Positions 1 through 11,839 of a stretch of 64,000 nucleotides of DNA are shown here, piece after piece (within the stretch, counting starts at the first letter, position 1; each line of letters starts with the position of its first letter). Origin of the DNA: Notamacropus eugenii (Eukaryota; Chordata; Mammalia; Diprotodontia; Macropodidae); NCBI RefSeq assembly GCF_028372415.1, contig NC_092876.1:217793528-217857527 (forward strand), in the 5' to 3' direction. The position numbers were made by a program, and so were the translations under genes. The notes under the pieces are model-generated. The model saw nothing but the letters and a program-made list of their open reading frames with translations, did no database searches and was not told the DNA's origin.

Positions 1-2385
1 TCCACTCTGGTTCATGGGGTTCCCAATGGAAAGTAAGCAACATACAGACCCACCTTCAGTCTATCTAATTGTTTGTTGTGAGGTGAATAGCTGAGAAGAG
101 CTTCTAGCCAAACTCTTCTCTTGTCTTTTTATCGATACATGATTATTGGTATCTGAGAGAGTGTTACAACTAGCTCAAAAACTAACAAGGAAAGAATGAA
201 ATCACTCAGAAAAACGAGATCCAAATGACTACAAATTTTTACAATAGCAAAAATGCTAATGTTTATAGTAGCAACACAAAGAATAACTTTCCTCCAAATA
301 ATTCAGTGGACCTAGTCTGCAGTTATGATACTTTTTCCATTGGGTTGGCAGTATGTGAATAGGAGCAGAGAAAGTGGATGAAGAAATATTTCAAGGTTGG
401 CGTTTGGAAAAGAATGACGTGGGATAGGACAAGGGGGCAAAAAATTCAAGGATAGACAATGCAAAGTTGAACTAGTTATAGGATTGAAATTTCAAAGGAA
501 GGAAAGTGAGGCTTCTGCTTAGTAATGGATTGGTCCAGCAGGGAAGGATACAGAGACTAGAAGTTGTAACAAAGATTGTGAAGAAGTTTAGGAAAGTGAG
601 AAGAAAGGAATAATGGAAGGACTGTGGTCAGAGAAGAATTTCAGAGTTATGGGTAATTGTAGACAGAGTCAAATTGTTGTGGGTGATGTTAAAATCAGCA
701 ATGAGACCACCATCCTCCAATGTGACCGAGGTAGAATGAAGGCTTCAGATCGTGAGAGCTGAAGTAGTTGATCTAGAAGGCCAGGGAATTTGAAGGAGAA
801 ATAAACATAATAAAATCCCCAAATAAAAAGGCAAGGGATGCAGTAGAGTGGAATACTATGAACCAGTTGCCAAACTCTGAGGAAGGATAGAAAATGACCT
901 GCAGGGGTTTGTGTAAGAAGAGGGAAGAAATGTGAGAGAAAGAAGGAAAACACTAAGTTTGTTCAGAAGGAATGGCATTGCTCTTTTCTGAGAATGCCCC
1001 AATAAAATATGCCCAGAGTGAATCAGCCTTTTTAACCCCTTTATTAGTCAGGTCCCTAGCTACAGCCACAGATACACCCAGCTGACAGAAAAAAAAAGAT
1101 CCTCAGGTTAAAAATCCTTCTTCCCCCACCCACACCATTCCCCCTCAAAGGGAAATCTCCCTAAACTTGCTTGATATTTTGGTTGGGGTGAGAAAATTTC
1201 TTTCATCTCCTCATCAGTGCCTGACAGGTAGTGCCAGAAGCAGGCAAATTACCCTGCAGTCTAAGCAAGGCTTAAGAAGGCCCTTTGCAACACTGAAGGG
1301 AGTGAAGCATCACTGGAATGTTCTGAATTCCTGATGACCTGCCCAGCTCACTAACCTCCTTACATAACTAAATGACTTAAAACTAAATTAGTATCTCTGC
1401 TTTAGCACTACCTTGTCTCAACTTTAACACCACCATCTTTCAAAGAGATGTGTTAACTTAGATGATCCATTTATATTTATCAACAGCAAACCAACTCTTT
1501 CACTCTTTACTTCTCTTTGGTGTGGCATCGCTACCCTGACTGGTTGGCTGTTATTAATATTTAGAGTCTTTCCCTCTAGCTAGGTTCTTTGGGACTTCTA
1601 GCTGGAGCTATTTTCTAAGGTAATTCTCACCTACTTTTCCCAGCTGAGCTGTGCTCACTCAATTAAATAATGTGCTAGAGATTACCTCTCATCAACACCT
1701 CTGCATTCAACTCAAGCTAAAAATATATTGACTGAACAAACTGATTATTTTTCTTTCTTCCTTGATGTTTTCAGCAGTACTTCAATGGATATGTGATCTC
1801 ATGAGTTTGAGCACTCTTGCCTTGGCAGTAGATCTAACTCACCCACAGCCTTTCATTTGCTTATCCTTATATTTCCACAAATCCCCCAGAAAGGGGGATT
1901 CAATGCAGTAATCATCCACTGGTTCTTTTCATTTGAGAGGTGGTGAGGATCACATTGGAGCTACCCACCAATAGGTAGATAGCTGGAGCACTGTCCTAAG
2001 AGCCCCTCACTCTTCAGTATATGATTGGTCCACCTCCAGTCTTGGTTCTACTTATCTCTGATAAGTCTTTTGCAACACTTCTGGCATACAAGTTATTGTT
2101 AGTAATAGGATACTTAACCCTTTTCGTTGACTTTTGGAACAATTACATTTGTGAGTTTTCTGGGATAACATTTCTAGATTGACAACTACATAGCATTATC
2201 AGAAGAATTTTGCCATTAAAAAATGGAGCAGAACATTAAAAGTACTTTGCAGTTTCCCAAATGTGACCCCAGACTACTCTCCCTGTCCCAGTTCTGCATC
2301 CATCTGTAATAGCCAGTCAAGATACCAGAACAGATGGGCTGATTCAATAGATTGCATATCTGACTCCACGGCCTAATCTAGGCCT
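1..2385. other. Unassigned intergenic DNA
   Basis: No gene, RNA gene or repeat that I recognise. Bases about 400-960 are purine-rich on the + strand. The 94-residue antisense frame at 669-953 resembles no protein family I know and lies in that biased stretch, so I treat it as chance. Confidence 0.5.
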
Positions 2386-2692
2386 GGACTTCCTAAACTT
2401 ATTCACACCCAACCCCTTCTTGAGTTTTGGCAGTGTTTGTTGACATTTGCGTGGCCTGAGGGACTACACAGTTCAAAGTGTGCAAGCTTTGTGTTTAGAA
2501 CCAAGGCCACAGTGAAGCTGCAAGACACAACACGAGCAAGTGCTGCCAGAACCACCTCAGCTTCACTACATGTTTAATTTTGAATTAATTTTTGATCACT
2601 GCATGTTCAGAAACCTTTTACTGTTGCCAGATTTTTCGAGACCTCCTATGGGGTCATGACTCATAGTTTTAGAAGTGCTGATCTAGGCAATA
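2386..2692. mobile_element. hAT-type DNA transposon remnant
   Basis: The right end contains 'gggtcatgactcatag' followed by 'ttttagaagtgctgatc'. Its reverse complement has the form of a hAT terminus, cagtgcttctcaaact-gtgggtcatgacccc. The left end, 'ggacttcctaaacttatt', is a weaker inverted match. No transposase frame is visible, so this would be a short non-autonomous remnant. Boundaries are approximate and no 8-bp target duplication is evident. Confidence 0.4.
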
Positions 2693-2838
2693 TGTGTTTT
2701 TCATCTGCTTTGGCTAATTTCTTTTAGATGATTGTAGATCTCCTTAATAAGACCCTGTAGTATTCCAGGGCCCAATATAATCAAGACAATTATCAGCAAA
2801 CAGAAGCATCTATAGAAAACTTCTCCCACAAGAGCTAA
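2693..2838 (-). mobile_element. RTE-class LINE, reverse transcriptase fragment (palm region)
   Basis: The antisense translation contains LLIIVLI, followed by a leucine-rich stretch with LQGLIKEIYNHLKEI. This aligns by eye with the LFADDIVLI catalytic block and the following helix of RTE reverse transcriptases. The ADD aspartates are lost, so it is inactive. It is the 3'-most recognised piece of an antisense RTE that resumes at 3150-3412; an L1 3' end separates the two pieces. Confidence 0.6.
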
Positions 2839-3150
2839 TGCCTCTTTCAATTCCGAAGGACTTATGATGAAAATGCTACTCACGTCCAGAGAAAGAACTG
2901 ATGGAGTCTGAATGCAGATCAAAGCGTACTATTTTTTACTTTCTTTATTTTTTTCAGAGTTTTTTTTTTTGGTCTGTATTTTCTTTCACAACACAGCTAA
3001 CATGGAAATATGTTTTGATTGTACATATATAAGATTACTTACCTTGTCAATGAGAGAGGAGGGGAGAAAGTGAGGGGAAGACTTTGGAACAAAAAATTTT
3101 TTTTTAAAGTTAAAAATTGACTTTAGATGTAATTGCAAAAAATAAAATAT
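2839..3150 (+). mobile_element. L1 3' UTR fragment inserted in the RTE
   Basis: It carries the stereotyped marsupial L1 3' end: 'gagaaagaactgatggagtc', 'gaatgcagatcaaagc', a T-rich block, 'tttcacaacacagctaacatg', a G-rich block near 3056-3080 and a degraded A-rich tail. Only the terminal ~310 bp is present, so it is strongly 5'-truncated. It interrupts the antisense RTE reading, which resumes directly on its other side. Confidence 0.65.
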
Positions 3151-3412
3151 TAAGAAATAATGTCTCTTCTATTGGACTTTTTGCAAGACATCCTTCATGA
3201 CACTGGAGAATACCTTTGATGAGGATATATTGTCCTCCCTTGATGCTAATACTCACTTTATTATTGAACAAAGTTATCTCTATGGCCATATGCATGATCT
3301 TAACAGATGTAAGAGAGCCTTTGTTTGAAAAGATCCTTTATGTCTGCATCTGACTCTACAGAGTCAAAGGTTTTTTCGTAATTACAGGATAATGTAGCAT
3401 ACTATACCAGAA
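3150..3412 (-). mobile_element. RTE-class LINE, reverse transcriptase fragment
   Basis: Antisense translation shows YEKTFDSVE, matching the conserved DYEKAFDSVE block of RTE reverse transcriptases. Further on, in another frame, comes TLFNNKVSISIKGG, corresponding to the segment before the RQGDTISPKLF block. The reading frame changes between the motifs and stops are present, so this is an old dead copy. The L1 insertion at 2839-3150 splits it from its downstream palm region. Confidence 0.7.
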
Positions 3413-3629
3413 ATAATGTTTATAGAAAGTTTAGAATTATGATTCTTAGTGCCCACTTCTTTCAGCTGGTGACACGGTGGAACCTACTACACTCTGAAGC
3501 TCATATGTTGGAGGATACTAGGCCCCTGCCTAAGGGCTCTCTTCTGGACCCTCCTGGCTTAAGAGTGATCATCAATAGTAACTGTTGCTGTTTCCCTCCC
3601 AGCCTGATGTCTTTCTTTTTCTTTGCCTC

Positions 3630-3958
3630 ATTTAAGAGACCATCCCCTGGTTACTTCTTAAACAGGCCTATTCAATGATTGAGTGTTAGTTACCTCACCC
3701 TAAGTGAGTACCTAAACAGACGTTGGCCTAAAGGGGCCAAGGTCTCCCAGTGCATCTGGGTCATCTCCAGTCATCCTAATGAATATCTGATCTGGTCACT
3801 GAATTCAGATGGCTCTGGAGGAGAAGTGAGGCTGATGACCTTGCACAGCCCTCCCTCACTCAAAACAAAGGCATGTGCAAGTCATGTCATCATTTCTCTG
3901 ATGACATGGTCTTCTTGGACAACGAAGGACAAACACAATAACAATAGTGGAACCTGGG
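3630..3958 (+). mobile_element. SINE family C
   Basis: It contains the family phrases 'catctccagtcatcct', 'gatggctctggaggagaa', 'ccctccctcactcaaaac' and the end 'gaaggacaaacacaa'. Similar units occur at 7447-7905, 42283-42677, 44018-44312, 47445-47710 and, reversed, at 49135-49300 and 50545-50825. The short AAC-rich end without a long poly(A) suggests mobilisation by an RTE-type LINE rather than L1 (inference). Confidence 0.75.
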
Positions 3959-4205
3959 TAGTGACACCCTGAGCCTGGTCAGGAAGACTTGAGTTCAAAT
4001 CCAGCTCCACATACTTACTAGCTGTATGATCCTAAGCAAGTCACTTAACTTCTGTCTCAGTTTCCTCAAATGTAAAATGCGGATAATAATACCACCTAAT
4101 TTCCAACATTATTGTGAAGATCAAATGAGAAGAGATTTGAAAAAAAATGCTTAACATAGTATCTTAAACCTTAATAAGTTCTATAGAAACGTTTATTCTT
4201 GTCCT
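3959..4205 (+). mobile_element. SINE family A (THER1/MIR-type)
   Basis: Shows the CORE-SINE order: tRNA-like head with 'gagttcaaatccagctc', 'caagtcacttaacttctg', 'tcagtttcctcaaatgtaaa', then 'ggataataataccacc' and 'gtgaagatcaaatgaga', ending near 'aataagttctatag'. It is diverged and abuts a family C SINE. Confidence 0.75.
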
Positions 4206-5539
4206 TTCGCCATTTGCATTCTACCATTATCACTGCAGAAGCAGAGTGGAGCAAACAATAATGAAAGTCATCTTCTATTTTGCTTTGTTTCATAGCTCAC
4301 CATGGCCAAAATTTTGTCACCAAGTAGACAGCCTACTGGTGAAGAGCTTCTCTGTGCTTAGGTAGGGTGGAGCCATGGAAAGCAGACATAGTCTTTCTGA
4401 GACCATACTTGAAGCCTTACCAATATGGTAAAATCTTCCATCTCTTCCAGTTTCCTACCACTACTTTCAAGAACTTAGAATCACCACTACACTGCATAGG
4501 ACTTCGTGGAGATTTTGCCCACCATACACACTCTTGAGAAAAGTTTGTTGAATTGAAGATGCAGCCAGTTACAGAAATTTATCTATGAAAAATCAATTAT
4601 TGTTTTTCTAATACTATCAACACCAGCTTGATGCTTGTAAAGATGATCTTGTAAAGGTATTATAGGAATGAGAAACATACAAGGCTTACTAGTTGCTGAT
4701 ATCACCTCAGTTGCTTCTTCTGATAATGGCACCACCATTTTCCATCCTTCCTTAGAGTTTGGCAACTGATTCATGGTCTTCCACTCTACACAACCCTTGA
4801 CTTTATACTTGGGGATTTCAATATGTGTATATATATATTTGTTTCTCCTTCAAACTCCCTGGTCTTCCATATCGTTTACTTCAATTCTGATGATCTGAGG
4901 CTTCATTCTGCCTCACACATGTAGGAAGATGGTGGTTCCCTTGTTGACTTCAACATTTCTGGTTTTTTTTAAATTTTCCTTTTGATACCTTGAAAATCAG
5001 TCCCTTAATACCTTTAATATTATGCACAGCACTGATTTTTCCTTATGTATTTGGATAGGTTCAGTCATTTTCCTAACTTCATTTTCTTAACTGCAAGTTT
5101 TCCATTTTCTCACAAAGTGTACTGGATGCTAAGTTGAGGTAAGTTGGTTCCAAATGCACTGGTTTTACCATCATTGATAATGAAAATGTGTCACCAAAGG
5201 AATGGCAGTCAATAACTTCCATGTCATATATGTTCATTGTCCATATGCTGACACTCTTGAGATGAACTGGCTTATCCATCTTTCATATCAAGCTGTCTGC
5301 AAACTTGTTTTTCTTTTCTATTGCTTTTAACCCTTTAGCGAGGCAGTCTGCTCATAATCTCTCATTGTCCTACTCTATGATGTTTTACAAATGAACTTGT
5401 ATGCTAAACCAGTGTCACCCTTAACTGATATGTCTCCCCTCTGCTGGCAAAGAGACTAAGTGTTTGCAGGTTACTATGGTTTCTTTTGGCCTCCTTATTT
5501 TGGTGTCTGTTATGTTTCTCTATGAAGTTTATTCATTCA
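4206..5539. other. Unassigned; possibly part of the broken antisense RTE
   Basis: The interval lies between the RTE reverse transcriptase piece (to 3412) and its endonuclease piece (from 6014), so RTE remnants would be expected here. The antisense frames at 4583-4774 and 5079-5279 show no RTE motif that I can name. Host DNA or another old repeat is equally possible. Confidence 0.25.
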
Positions 5540-5990
5540 ATTTCTCCATTCAAATGAGACAATATTTGTAAAGTGCTTAGCACAATGTCTGACACATGGT
5601 AGGCACTTAAAAACGCTTCTCTTCTTTCCCCGCCTGCTTCCCTCAATGAGCATTTGCTAAGTGGCAACAAACAGAATCTAGAAATAAAAGAGAGAATAAC
5701 ATTCCTGCCTTCAGGTAGCTTACAATGGACTGAGGGGAAATTAGATACTCACACAGATAAGCAAATATGAAGTACATGTAGAGTGAATAAAGTGGAAATC
5801 TGGGTTAAGGAAGACCACTAACATCTTCTTGTAGGAGGTGGCCCCTTGGGCTGAGCCCTGAGGGAGCTAGGAATTCCAAGAGGTGGAGGTGGAAAGGTAG
5901 AACATGCTAGGAATGGGGCTATTCACAATCAGAGATATGGGGAACATTGAACAAGCAACAACTTGACAATTGATTGACAATGAGGGTTAG
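5540..5990 (+). repeat. SINE A tail followed by family K segment
   Basis: Bases 5540-5625 carry the A-family 3' part ('gtaaagtgcttagcacaa', 'ggtaggcacttaa'). From about 5630 a K-type stretch follows ('attcctgccttcaggtagc', 'tacaatggactgagggg', then 'ggaggtgg' and 'gagccctgagg'). K is a long, widely repeated family that I cannot classify as LINE, LTR or SINE. Confidence 0.5.
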
Positions 5991-6013
5991 GTACATGGAA
6001 GAATTAAGGATGA

Positions 6014-6300
6014 CTAAAAATTTGCAAACAGGGTGATAGAAAGAATGGTGCCATGAAAAGAACGGGGAGTTTCTATGTCTTCTGAGGGCAGGCTGTGAGC
6101 TGTCCTCACATTTAGCTGTAACTTATGTTCTCTGATTTTATTTATAGTGAGAATGTCAGCGTGAATATGATTCAATTTCTTAACACTTTGGTCACTGCAC
6201 AAAGATTGTACATTTAAAATACCAACAGTTAAATTCATGTTTATAGGCAGTTTCTAAACTGTGATTCTTAGCACTTTCTGCCCTCCTTTCGACCACTCTC
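6014..6300 (-). mobile_element. RTE-class LINE, N-terminal APE endonuclease fragment
   Basis: The antisense frame from 6238 reads VGILNVQSLCSDQSV then KKLNHIHADILTINKIRE. This matches the start of RTE apurinic-like endonucleases, which have the form T-W-N-V-R-S-L followed by DILGISETR. Family knowledge places this domain at the ORF2 N-terminus, upstream of reverse transcriptase, which fits its position relative to the pieces at 2693-3412. The catalytic glutamate context reads K-I-R-E. The frame closes after 74 residues. Confidence 0.65.
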
Positions 6301-6814
6301 CCATCATCAGTGTGAAAATAAAAGGAACTAATGCAGGAACCAGTTTTGTATTCTTATCTATTTCATGGGTTGCTGTGGCCAAAAAATGAATCTCCTAACA
6401 GCCCAACTTCTACTGATAATCTTCTCCCCCACAGCTGAGCAGGTCCTCAGATAATAAGTTTCAGTCAGAACTAAGATCTTCACTGTGCCAGGAGACCTTT
6501 TGGGTTCTGTCATTTTTCCACCATAGGAGCCAGGAGCTGATTCCCTCCCCTTAGATTTGTTGCCTGTCCTGGGAAGAGCTTCTGCAAGTGCTAATAAGAT
6601 TTCACAGTTTATGTGCTAGACAGAAACAGGAGTGGGGCCAGCAAGCAAGAGAACCCAGAGATCTCAAAACCCTCTGCCTGACAGTACAAGCAATTCCAAA
6701 CTAAAGAGAATCCAGCTGCAAGGCATTGAACCCCATCTCACCCCAGCTTTAAAAAAATAAGCTATTCATATTAACAGTTGTTCTGTTTTTCTTTTAAATA
6801 GATTGTGGTCAGGC

Positions 6815-6905
6815 ACAAATATACATGCATATATATTATATATGTAGGCTTATGTAAACGTGTGTGCGTGCATGAGTGTGTGCCTGTGTGTGTGTGTAAA
6901 TATAT
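6815..6905. repeat. AT/TG-rich simple repeat
   Basis: Low-complexity alternating purine-pyrimidine tract beginning 'acatgcatatatattatat' and ending in a short (TG)n with 'gtgtgtgtgt'. Confidence 0.8.
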
Positions 6906-7446
6906 CATAATAGAACCTAGATTCCCAAAAGGTTTGTGCTAACATGCTTGGCTGGACCTCAAGCTGCCCAAAGAAGCCTATTAACTAAGGCAGAGCAAGT
7001 TTGCCACTGACTGAAGCAGAAAGCAGCCCCATGAATGTGCTGGTCCTCCTTGCCCTTCTGATCTCCCAGGGTCATGTAAGAGCTTGACTAAAGAATGCTT
7101 AGGAGGAAGCAGTCGCCTTGTTCTGACATGTCAGAGAAGCTGCCTTCAAAGACGCTAGTGAAGCAAGACTAAGTATTATATTTGTACAAGTTTACGGTGA
7201 ACTCTGCCCAAATGAACCCAAATGCTGTTCCTCTACCCAGAGTACAAAGTGATACCAAGGTGGTAAATGCCTGAGTTCTGATTATCCCAGCCTGGATCAG
7301 GATGGCATCAAAAAGTTATGCTCTGAGTTTATTTGGTTCTCCAGGTGAGAGGTGCATTCCATGAATGTAAATTTTGATCACTGGAACCTTGAAAGACATG
7401 TTGGGGTTTGCAGGCTAGATTTCTTTCTTAAGGACCATGCCTTAAA

Positions 7447-7905
7447 CTCAAATCATTCTGGCTATCACTGATTGACCAACAAAAGGTCCCAGGCCAAGCC
7501 CCACTGGTCATCGCTTGGGCCCTGATTGGCTCAAAGTGAATGTTTTGACCAGAAACCCTGAAGGTTTTCTTCACTCAGATTGATTTTTTTACCTCGATAA
7601 AAGAGACCATTCTCTGCCTCATTACTTACCTAGCCTTAATCACTGAATGGGTGTTGCCTCAGTCAAATTGAGATCTGTTAAAGACCTTCACTTAAAAAGG
7701 CCAGGGTCTCCCACTGCATCTGGAGCCATCTCCAGTCATCCTGATCTATATCTGGTCACTGAACCCAGATGGCTCTGGAGTAAAAAATGAGACTGGTGAC
7801 ATTACACAGCTCTCCTTCACTTAAATCTCATTCACCTGCATGTCATAGCATCACCACCCTGAGGTCATGGTCCTCCAAAGGACAAACAATGGTAACAACA
7901 GCGTT
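7447..7905 (+). mobile_element. SINE family C, long composite form
   Basis: The 3' part is a standard family C SINE ('catctccagtcatcctgat', 'gatggctctggag', 'caaaggacaaac'). About 170 bp upstream is also shared with the copy at 42283-42677 ('aggtcccaggccaagccc', 'ctgattggctcaaa', 'cagaaaccctgaagg'), so the mobile unit is about 400-460 bp. The upstream part has CCAAT-like 'ctgattggctc' but no obvious tRNA A/B boxes. Confidence 0.7.
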
Positions 7906-8119
7906 CCTTGACAATTTAAGTTATCACTCCCACTAGTCCGTTGAAAAACTGTTGGGAAAATCAATATTAAGAGACTAATCCAAACTCAAAAGAGATCAAG
8001 AAATAATGGGTTCAATAAAAGAGAGGTAAAGGATCTTGGCTTAAGGCAACATTAATTAAAATTAATTAGGCACAAGAACCAATATGGAGTGTCAACTTGC
8101 CCTGCAAGAGAGAAAGCTG

Positions 8120-8312
8120 AATACCAAGGGAAAAGATAATACTTCCGTCTTACCCCTCTGTCTGCCTCAGTTTCCTTATCTGCAAAATGGAGGCATTAAT
8201 AGAACCTTCCTCCCAATGTTGTCGTGGGGGACAAATGACATTATAACTGTGAAACCCTTAGCGAAGTTTAAAAGTGTTATATACATGTTAGCTCTTATTT
8301 ACTATCATACTT
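8120..8312 (+). mobile_element. SINE family A (THER1/MIR-type), partial
   Basis: Recognised by 'tctgcctcagtttcctta', 'ctgcaaaatggaggcat', 'gggggacaaatgacatt' and 'agttagctcttattt'-like end. The 5' tRNA-like head is not clear. The 76-residue frame here is derived from the repeat. Confidence 0.7.
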
Positions 8313-8839
8313 AAAAGAGACTGAAGGCAACAGGAAGTTATTATTGAAAAGGTAGTTTTTTTATTCATACAAAGGAGACATACATCCATTAGAAATTTCC
8401 AAACCTTAAGGAGCCAGATATTGGGAAGTCTAAACTTCCTGGTACTCAGAGATTAGCAGCTTAGTGCTTGCTTCCAATGGGAGGAATATTCTTTGAAATC
8501 TAAATTTCCTGTTGTTTTCAGATGCAGCTAAATTGCTAACTTCAAGTGTGAATTTAGTCTAGGCTAATATTTACCATCTAAGATGTCCTAACAGACCTCT
8601 CTTTCACATCCACTTAACTACACCCCCAGTTCCCTCCTATTTTTAGTGATGATCAGCGAAAGTTAGCATCACTGCCCCATGTCGATGTCATCCTCAGTCA
8701 GCACAAGACCTTGGAGTCAAGGGTTCCTAATCAGCTGGCTCTTTCCCTATCCTATAGAGGGCGAACTTCTACCTCTTATTATTAATATTAATACCTGTGA
8801 CTCAGAGTGCTGAGGTGAAAAGACTTTCTCTCTGATTTG

Positions 8840-9095
8840 TCTCCCTTCATTCTCATCCCTATTGATCTCAGTTCCATATGGATATCCCAGATATCTTCAT
8901 CTCATGTTCTTTTCAACTTTGGGCACTCATGGAAACCTGTCTCTTCCAAGAAGACACTGCATTCTTCTATAGGTTGCATGATCCAGGTCACAAGGACCAG
9001 GAGAAGACACTCCACTCCTTGTTACCCATCATTAATTCCACATTCTTACTCTGCTTCTCCCCTCCAGCTTTCAGTCTCCAATCATATAAAGGTTC
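8840..9095 (+). mobile_element. Possible L2/CR1-type LINE endonuclease fragment
   Basis: One + frame reads LWALMETCLFQEDTAFF, which resembles the LTETWL..EDTA block of L2 endonucleases. No second motif confirms it. The 120- and 90-residue frames here overlap in different phases and end in a TATG/CA simple repeat, so a host gene is unlikely. Confidence 0.3.
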
Positions 9096-9564
9096 CTCTC
9101 TCTCTGTATGTATGTATGTACATACACGCACACACACAATGCTCCTATAATGCCTTTCCAGGATGCAGGGTTCAGACAATACTTTGTACAAGGCATTAAT
9201 GATGATAATAATGACCCTCAGCCATTGCACTGGTTGCCTAATGGCCAGATGTCATCATTGTCATTCATAATGAACGTTTATAGAGCTTGTTACATTCTGC
9301 CAATAGGCATTACAAACTTGAGGGATAATAACCAGCACTCCCAGGGATTATGTGTGGGTCACTAGTACATTGCTGTTCATGCCAGGTGATCTAGATGGGA
9401 GGGAGTTGAGATGCCCAAAACTGAGAACAGTTGCAAGACAATATCATGGAACCACAAAACTGAAGGAGTAACCAGGAATGATGAAGGAAGCCAAAAAAGA
9501 TGCCAAAGAGGAGTCTTAAGAATGATCTAGATCAAAGGAGAAAGCAGAAGGTCCTTATACACAT

Positions 9565-10040
9565 GTATAAAATGTAACAACCAGCAAATTGGCAAAGATG
9601 ACAAATGATGGAAATAGGATTAGAGGGGATTGGGTAGGCAGGCACACAATGTTGTTGGAGCTGTGAACTGGTCATGGAAAATAATTTGGCATTATTTATT
9701 GAATAGTTCATTCTGTTTGACCCAGAAATCCCACTGCCAAGCAGATGTCCCAAAGAAATCAAAGGTAAAAATAAAGGTCCCATATTTACCAAAATATTCA
9801 TGGTAGCACTTTTTATGATAGAAAGAAATGGAAACAAAATGGGTACTCATTGACTAGAGAATGCTTGAACAAAATGCAGTTTATGAATGCAAACAATAAA
9901 TATGAACATATTACAAAAAATGAATATGGGAAATTCTTGGAAACATGGGAAGAATTAGGAATTGATGTAGCATGAAGTAAACAGTAGCAGGAAAAAAGCA
10001 TATGCAATGAATATAATAATGTATATTTTTAAAACCATTC
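9565..10040 (+). mobile_element. L1 ORF2 3' end, diverged
   Basis: It shares the L1 ORF2 C-terminal order seen in the other copies here: 'ttgacccagaaatcccact', 'gatgtcccaaagaaatcaaa', 'aaaatattcatggtagca', 'gaaatggaaacaaaatggg', ending near 'aaaaccattcaaacaaaac'. Indels break the frame. It is more diverged than the copies at 17.7 and 19.3 kb, so it is probably older. Confidence 0.7.
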
Positions 10041-10063
10041 AAACAAAACCTATCTCTAACAGA

Positions 10064-10695
10064 GGTTCCCAAACTTATTTGGTCTACTGCCCCATTTTCA
10101 AAAAAAATATTACTCAGTGACCCCCTAGAAATCTATATTCTTTAACCCTTTAGTAGTTTTTCTTTTTGAAATATGTATCATTTCAAAAAATATAAAAATA
10201 TTTTTAAATGATGCATCTTCAATATAATAATTTACTATAAATTTGTGGAGATTTTCCTGCATTGAAATTTTGATGATGAAATATTGCATCATGTAATTAT
10301 ACAGTATCATATTGTAAGCAAGTCATTACACACATATTCTTGCTGATGCATGCTGGACTTCCTCACAATGCCGGATATGCTCACCTGCCAACACTTACTT
10401 GTTAAGACCAGGAGTCATACTTGACTACTGATGGGTTATAACTTGCATTTTGTGTGTTTATTTGAAAAATAATGTAATCAATATTACTTTGCCCATGTTA
10501 TACAATAGATGAAGCATGTATGAATGGTTTTTCAAAATTCTCTTCTCTTCCCTCACGCTTCCACTATTCCCTTATTTTCATTCAAGGCTCCCCAGTTGCA
10601 TCCAAGGCTACTACTGCCCCCCTGAATCATTCCAGATGCCCCAGATGGTGGTGTCACCCACTTTGGGAACTTATGCTTTTAAATAATATACTGAC
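10064..10695. mobile_element. hAT-type DNA transposon remnant with inverted ends
   Basis: The left end 'cagaggttcccaaactta' and the right end 'acccactttgggaact' are inverted matches around GGTTCCCAAA. 'ttggtctactgcccc' on the left and the reverse complement of 'gcccccctgaatcattcc' on the right extend the terminal similarity. No transposase reading frame remains. The interior is AT-rich. No clear 8-bp target duplication. Confidence 0.55.
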
Positions 10696-11529
10696 CAACT
10701 TGTCTTCGTTCTAGGAAAAGAAGTGAGGAAACACATGAGGGACCATAGGTATGGAATGTTACATCCACTGTGAGAAACAGTCACTATATTGGATAGTATT
10801 GCTTAACTTTAGGATGATAAATTGAGATCAGGAAGGGACCTTTAGTGTTAGCCTGTGGACCAAATGTGCCCCACAATACAAATGAGTGTAGCCTGAACCT
10901 GATTAAAATGTAATGGGAAATATTGAACAAAATAAATAAAAACCCAACAAAATATAGAAAGTATCAGTATGTGGTTTTCTACGTCAATGTACAGCTTGCA
11001 GTGATGGTTCATATGGTTCGGTGTTCTCTGCTTCCATTCCAGTTTGGCACCACTGATCTAGTCTACACCTCTCAGTGGAGCCCAGAGATTACGTGACTTG
11101 CTTATAGTCACATCACATTGATCCAGAAACAAATCCAATAAGGGAAAACTTCCTGTGGTATTCTTTCCACCATCCCACACATTTGGAACTGTGTGTTTTG
11201 TTTTGTTTTTGTTACAAGAGAGCTTTCTTTAGGAAAGTGTGGGGTGGGGTAGAGAGGGAACAGAGAGGAAAATATAACCAGAAATGTCTGTTATAGAAGA
11301 ACAAAAAGCATCAACAAAATATATTTTTAACATATTAGAGACCAGGACAAGTCTCAATCAGGCAATGGTAAAGCAAACCAAATGTGTCTTAAGGTCGAAT
11401 ATACAGGGAAGAAAAGTAGCAAACACTTCTGTGTGGATTCCTTCTAATGGTGAGTAAGGACTGTCAGCCATCTTATTTTAATTTTATTCATTATTTATTT
11501 ATTTACTTATTGCGTCTAGAAAGGTCTGC

Positions 11530-11731
11530 AAGGTTCTCTTGGAATAGCAGAAAGAATGCCACATTTGGATTCAAAGTTCTTGGGTTCAAATCCCCGCTCT
11601 GACCTACAACTGTGTGACTAAGTCACTTAATGCATGCATCAGTTTTCTCATCCATAAAATGATGTGATTCAATCAGATGATCTCAAAGATTCCTTCCAGC
11701 TTTTACTCCATAATCATATGATCTTATGATA
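11530..11731 (+). mobile_element. MIR-type SINE
   Basis: Contains 'tgggttcaaatccccgctc', 'aactgtgtgactaagtcac', 'catccataaaatgatg' and the MIR end 'gattccttccagctttt' with 'catatgatcttatga'. Confidence 0.75.
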
Positions 11732-11839
11732 ATTCTCCAGAATGTAGGAACCAAACATTAGATATTTACAGAACAAATACTAGGGTTACTAAAAGGCAAA
11801 GGATAATCTTCTTTGTGTCTGTCTCAGGCTACATCCACA

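Noticed and set aside
8837..9365. Overlapping frames of 80-120 codons on both strands, possible gene
   Set aside because: Three phases are open at once, they run into a TATG/CA simple repeat, and the only resemblance is to an L2 endonuclease block.
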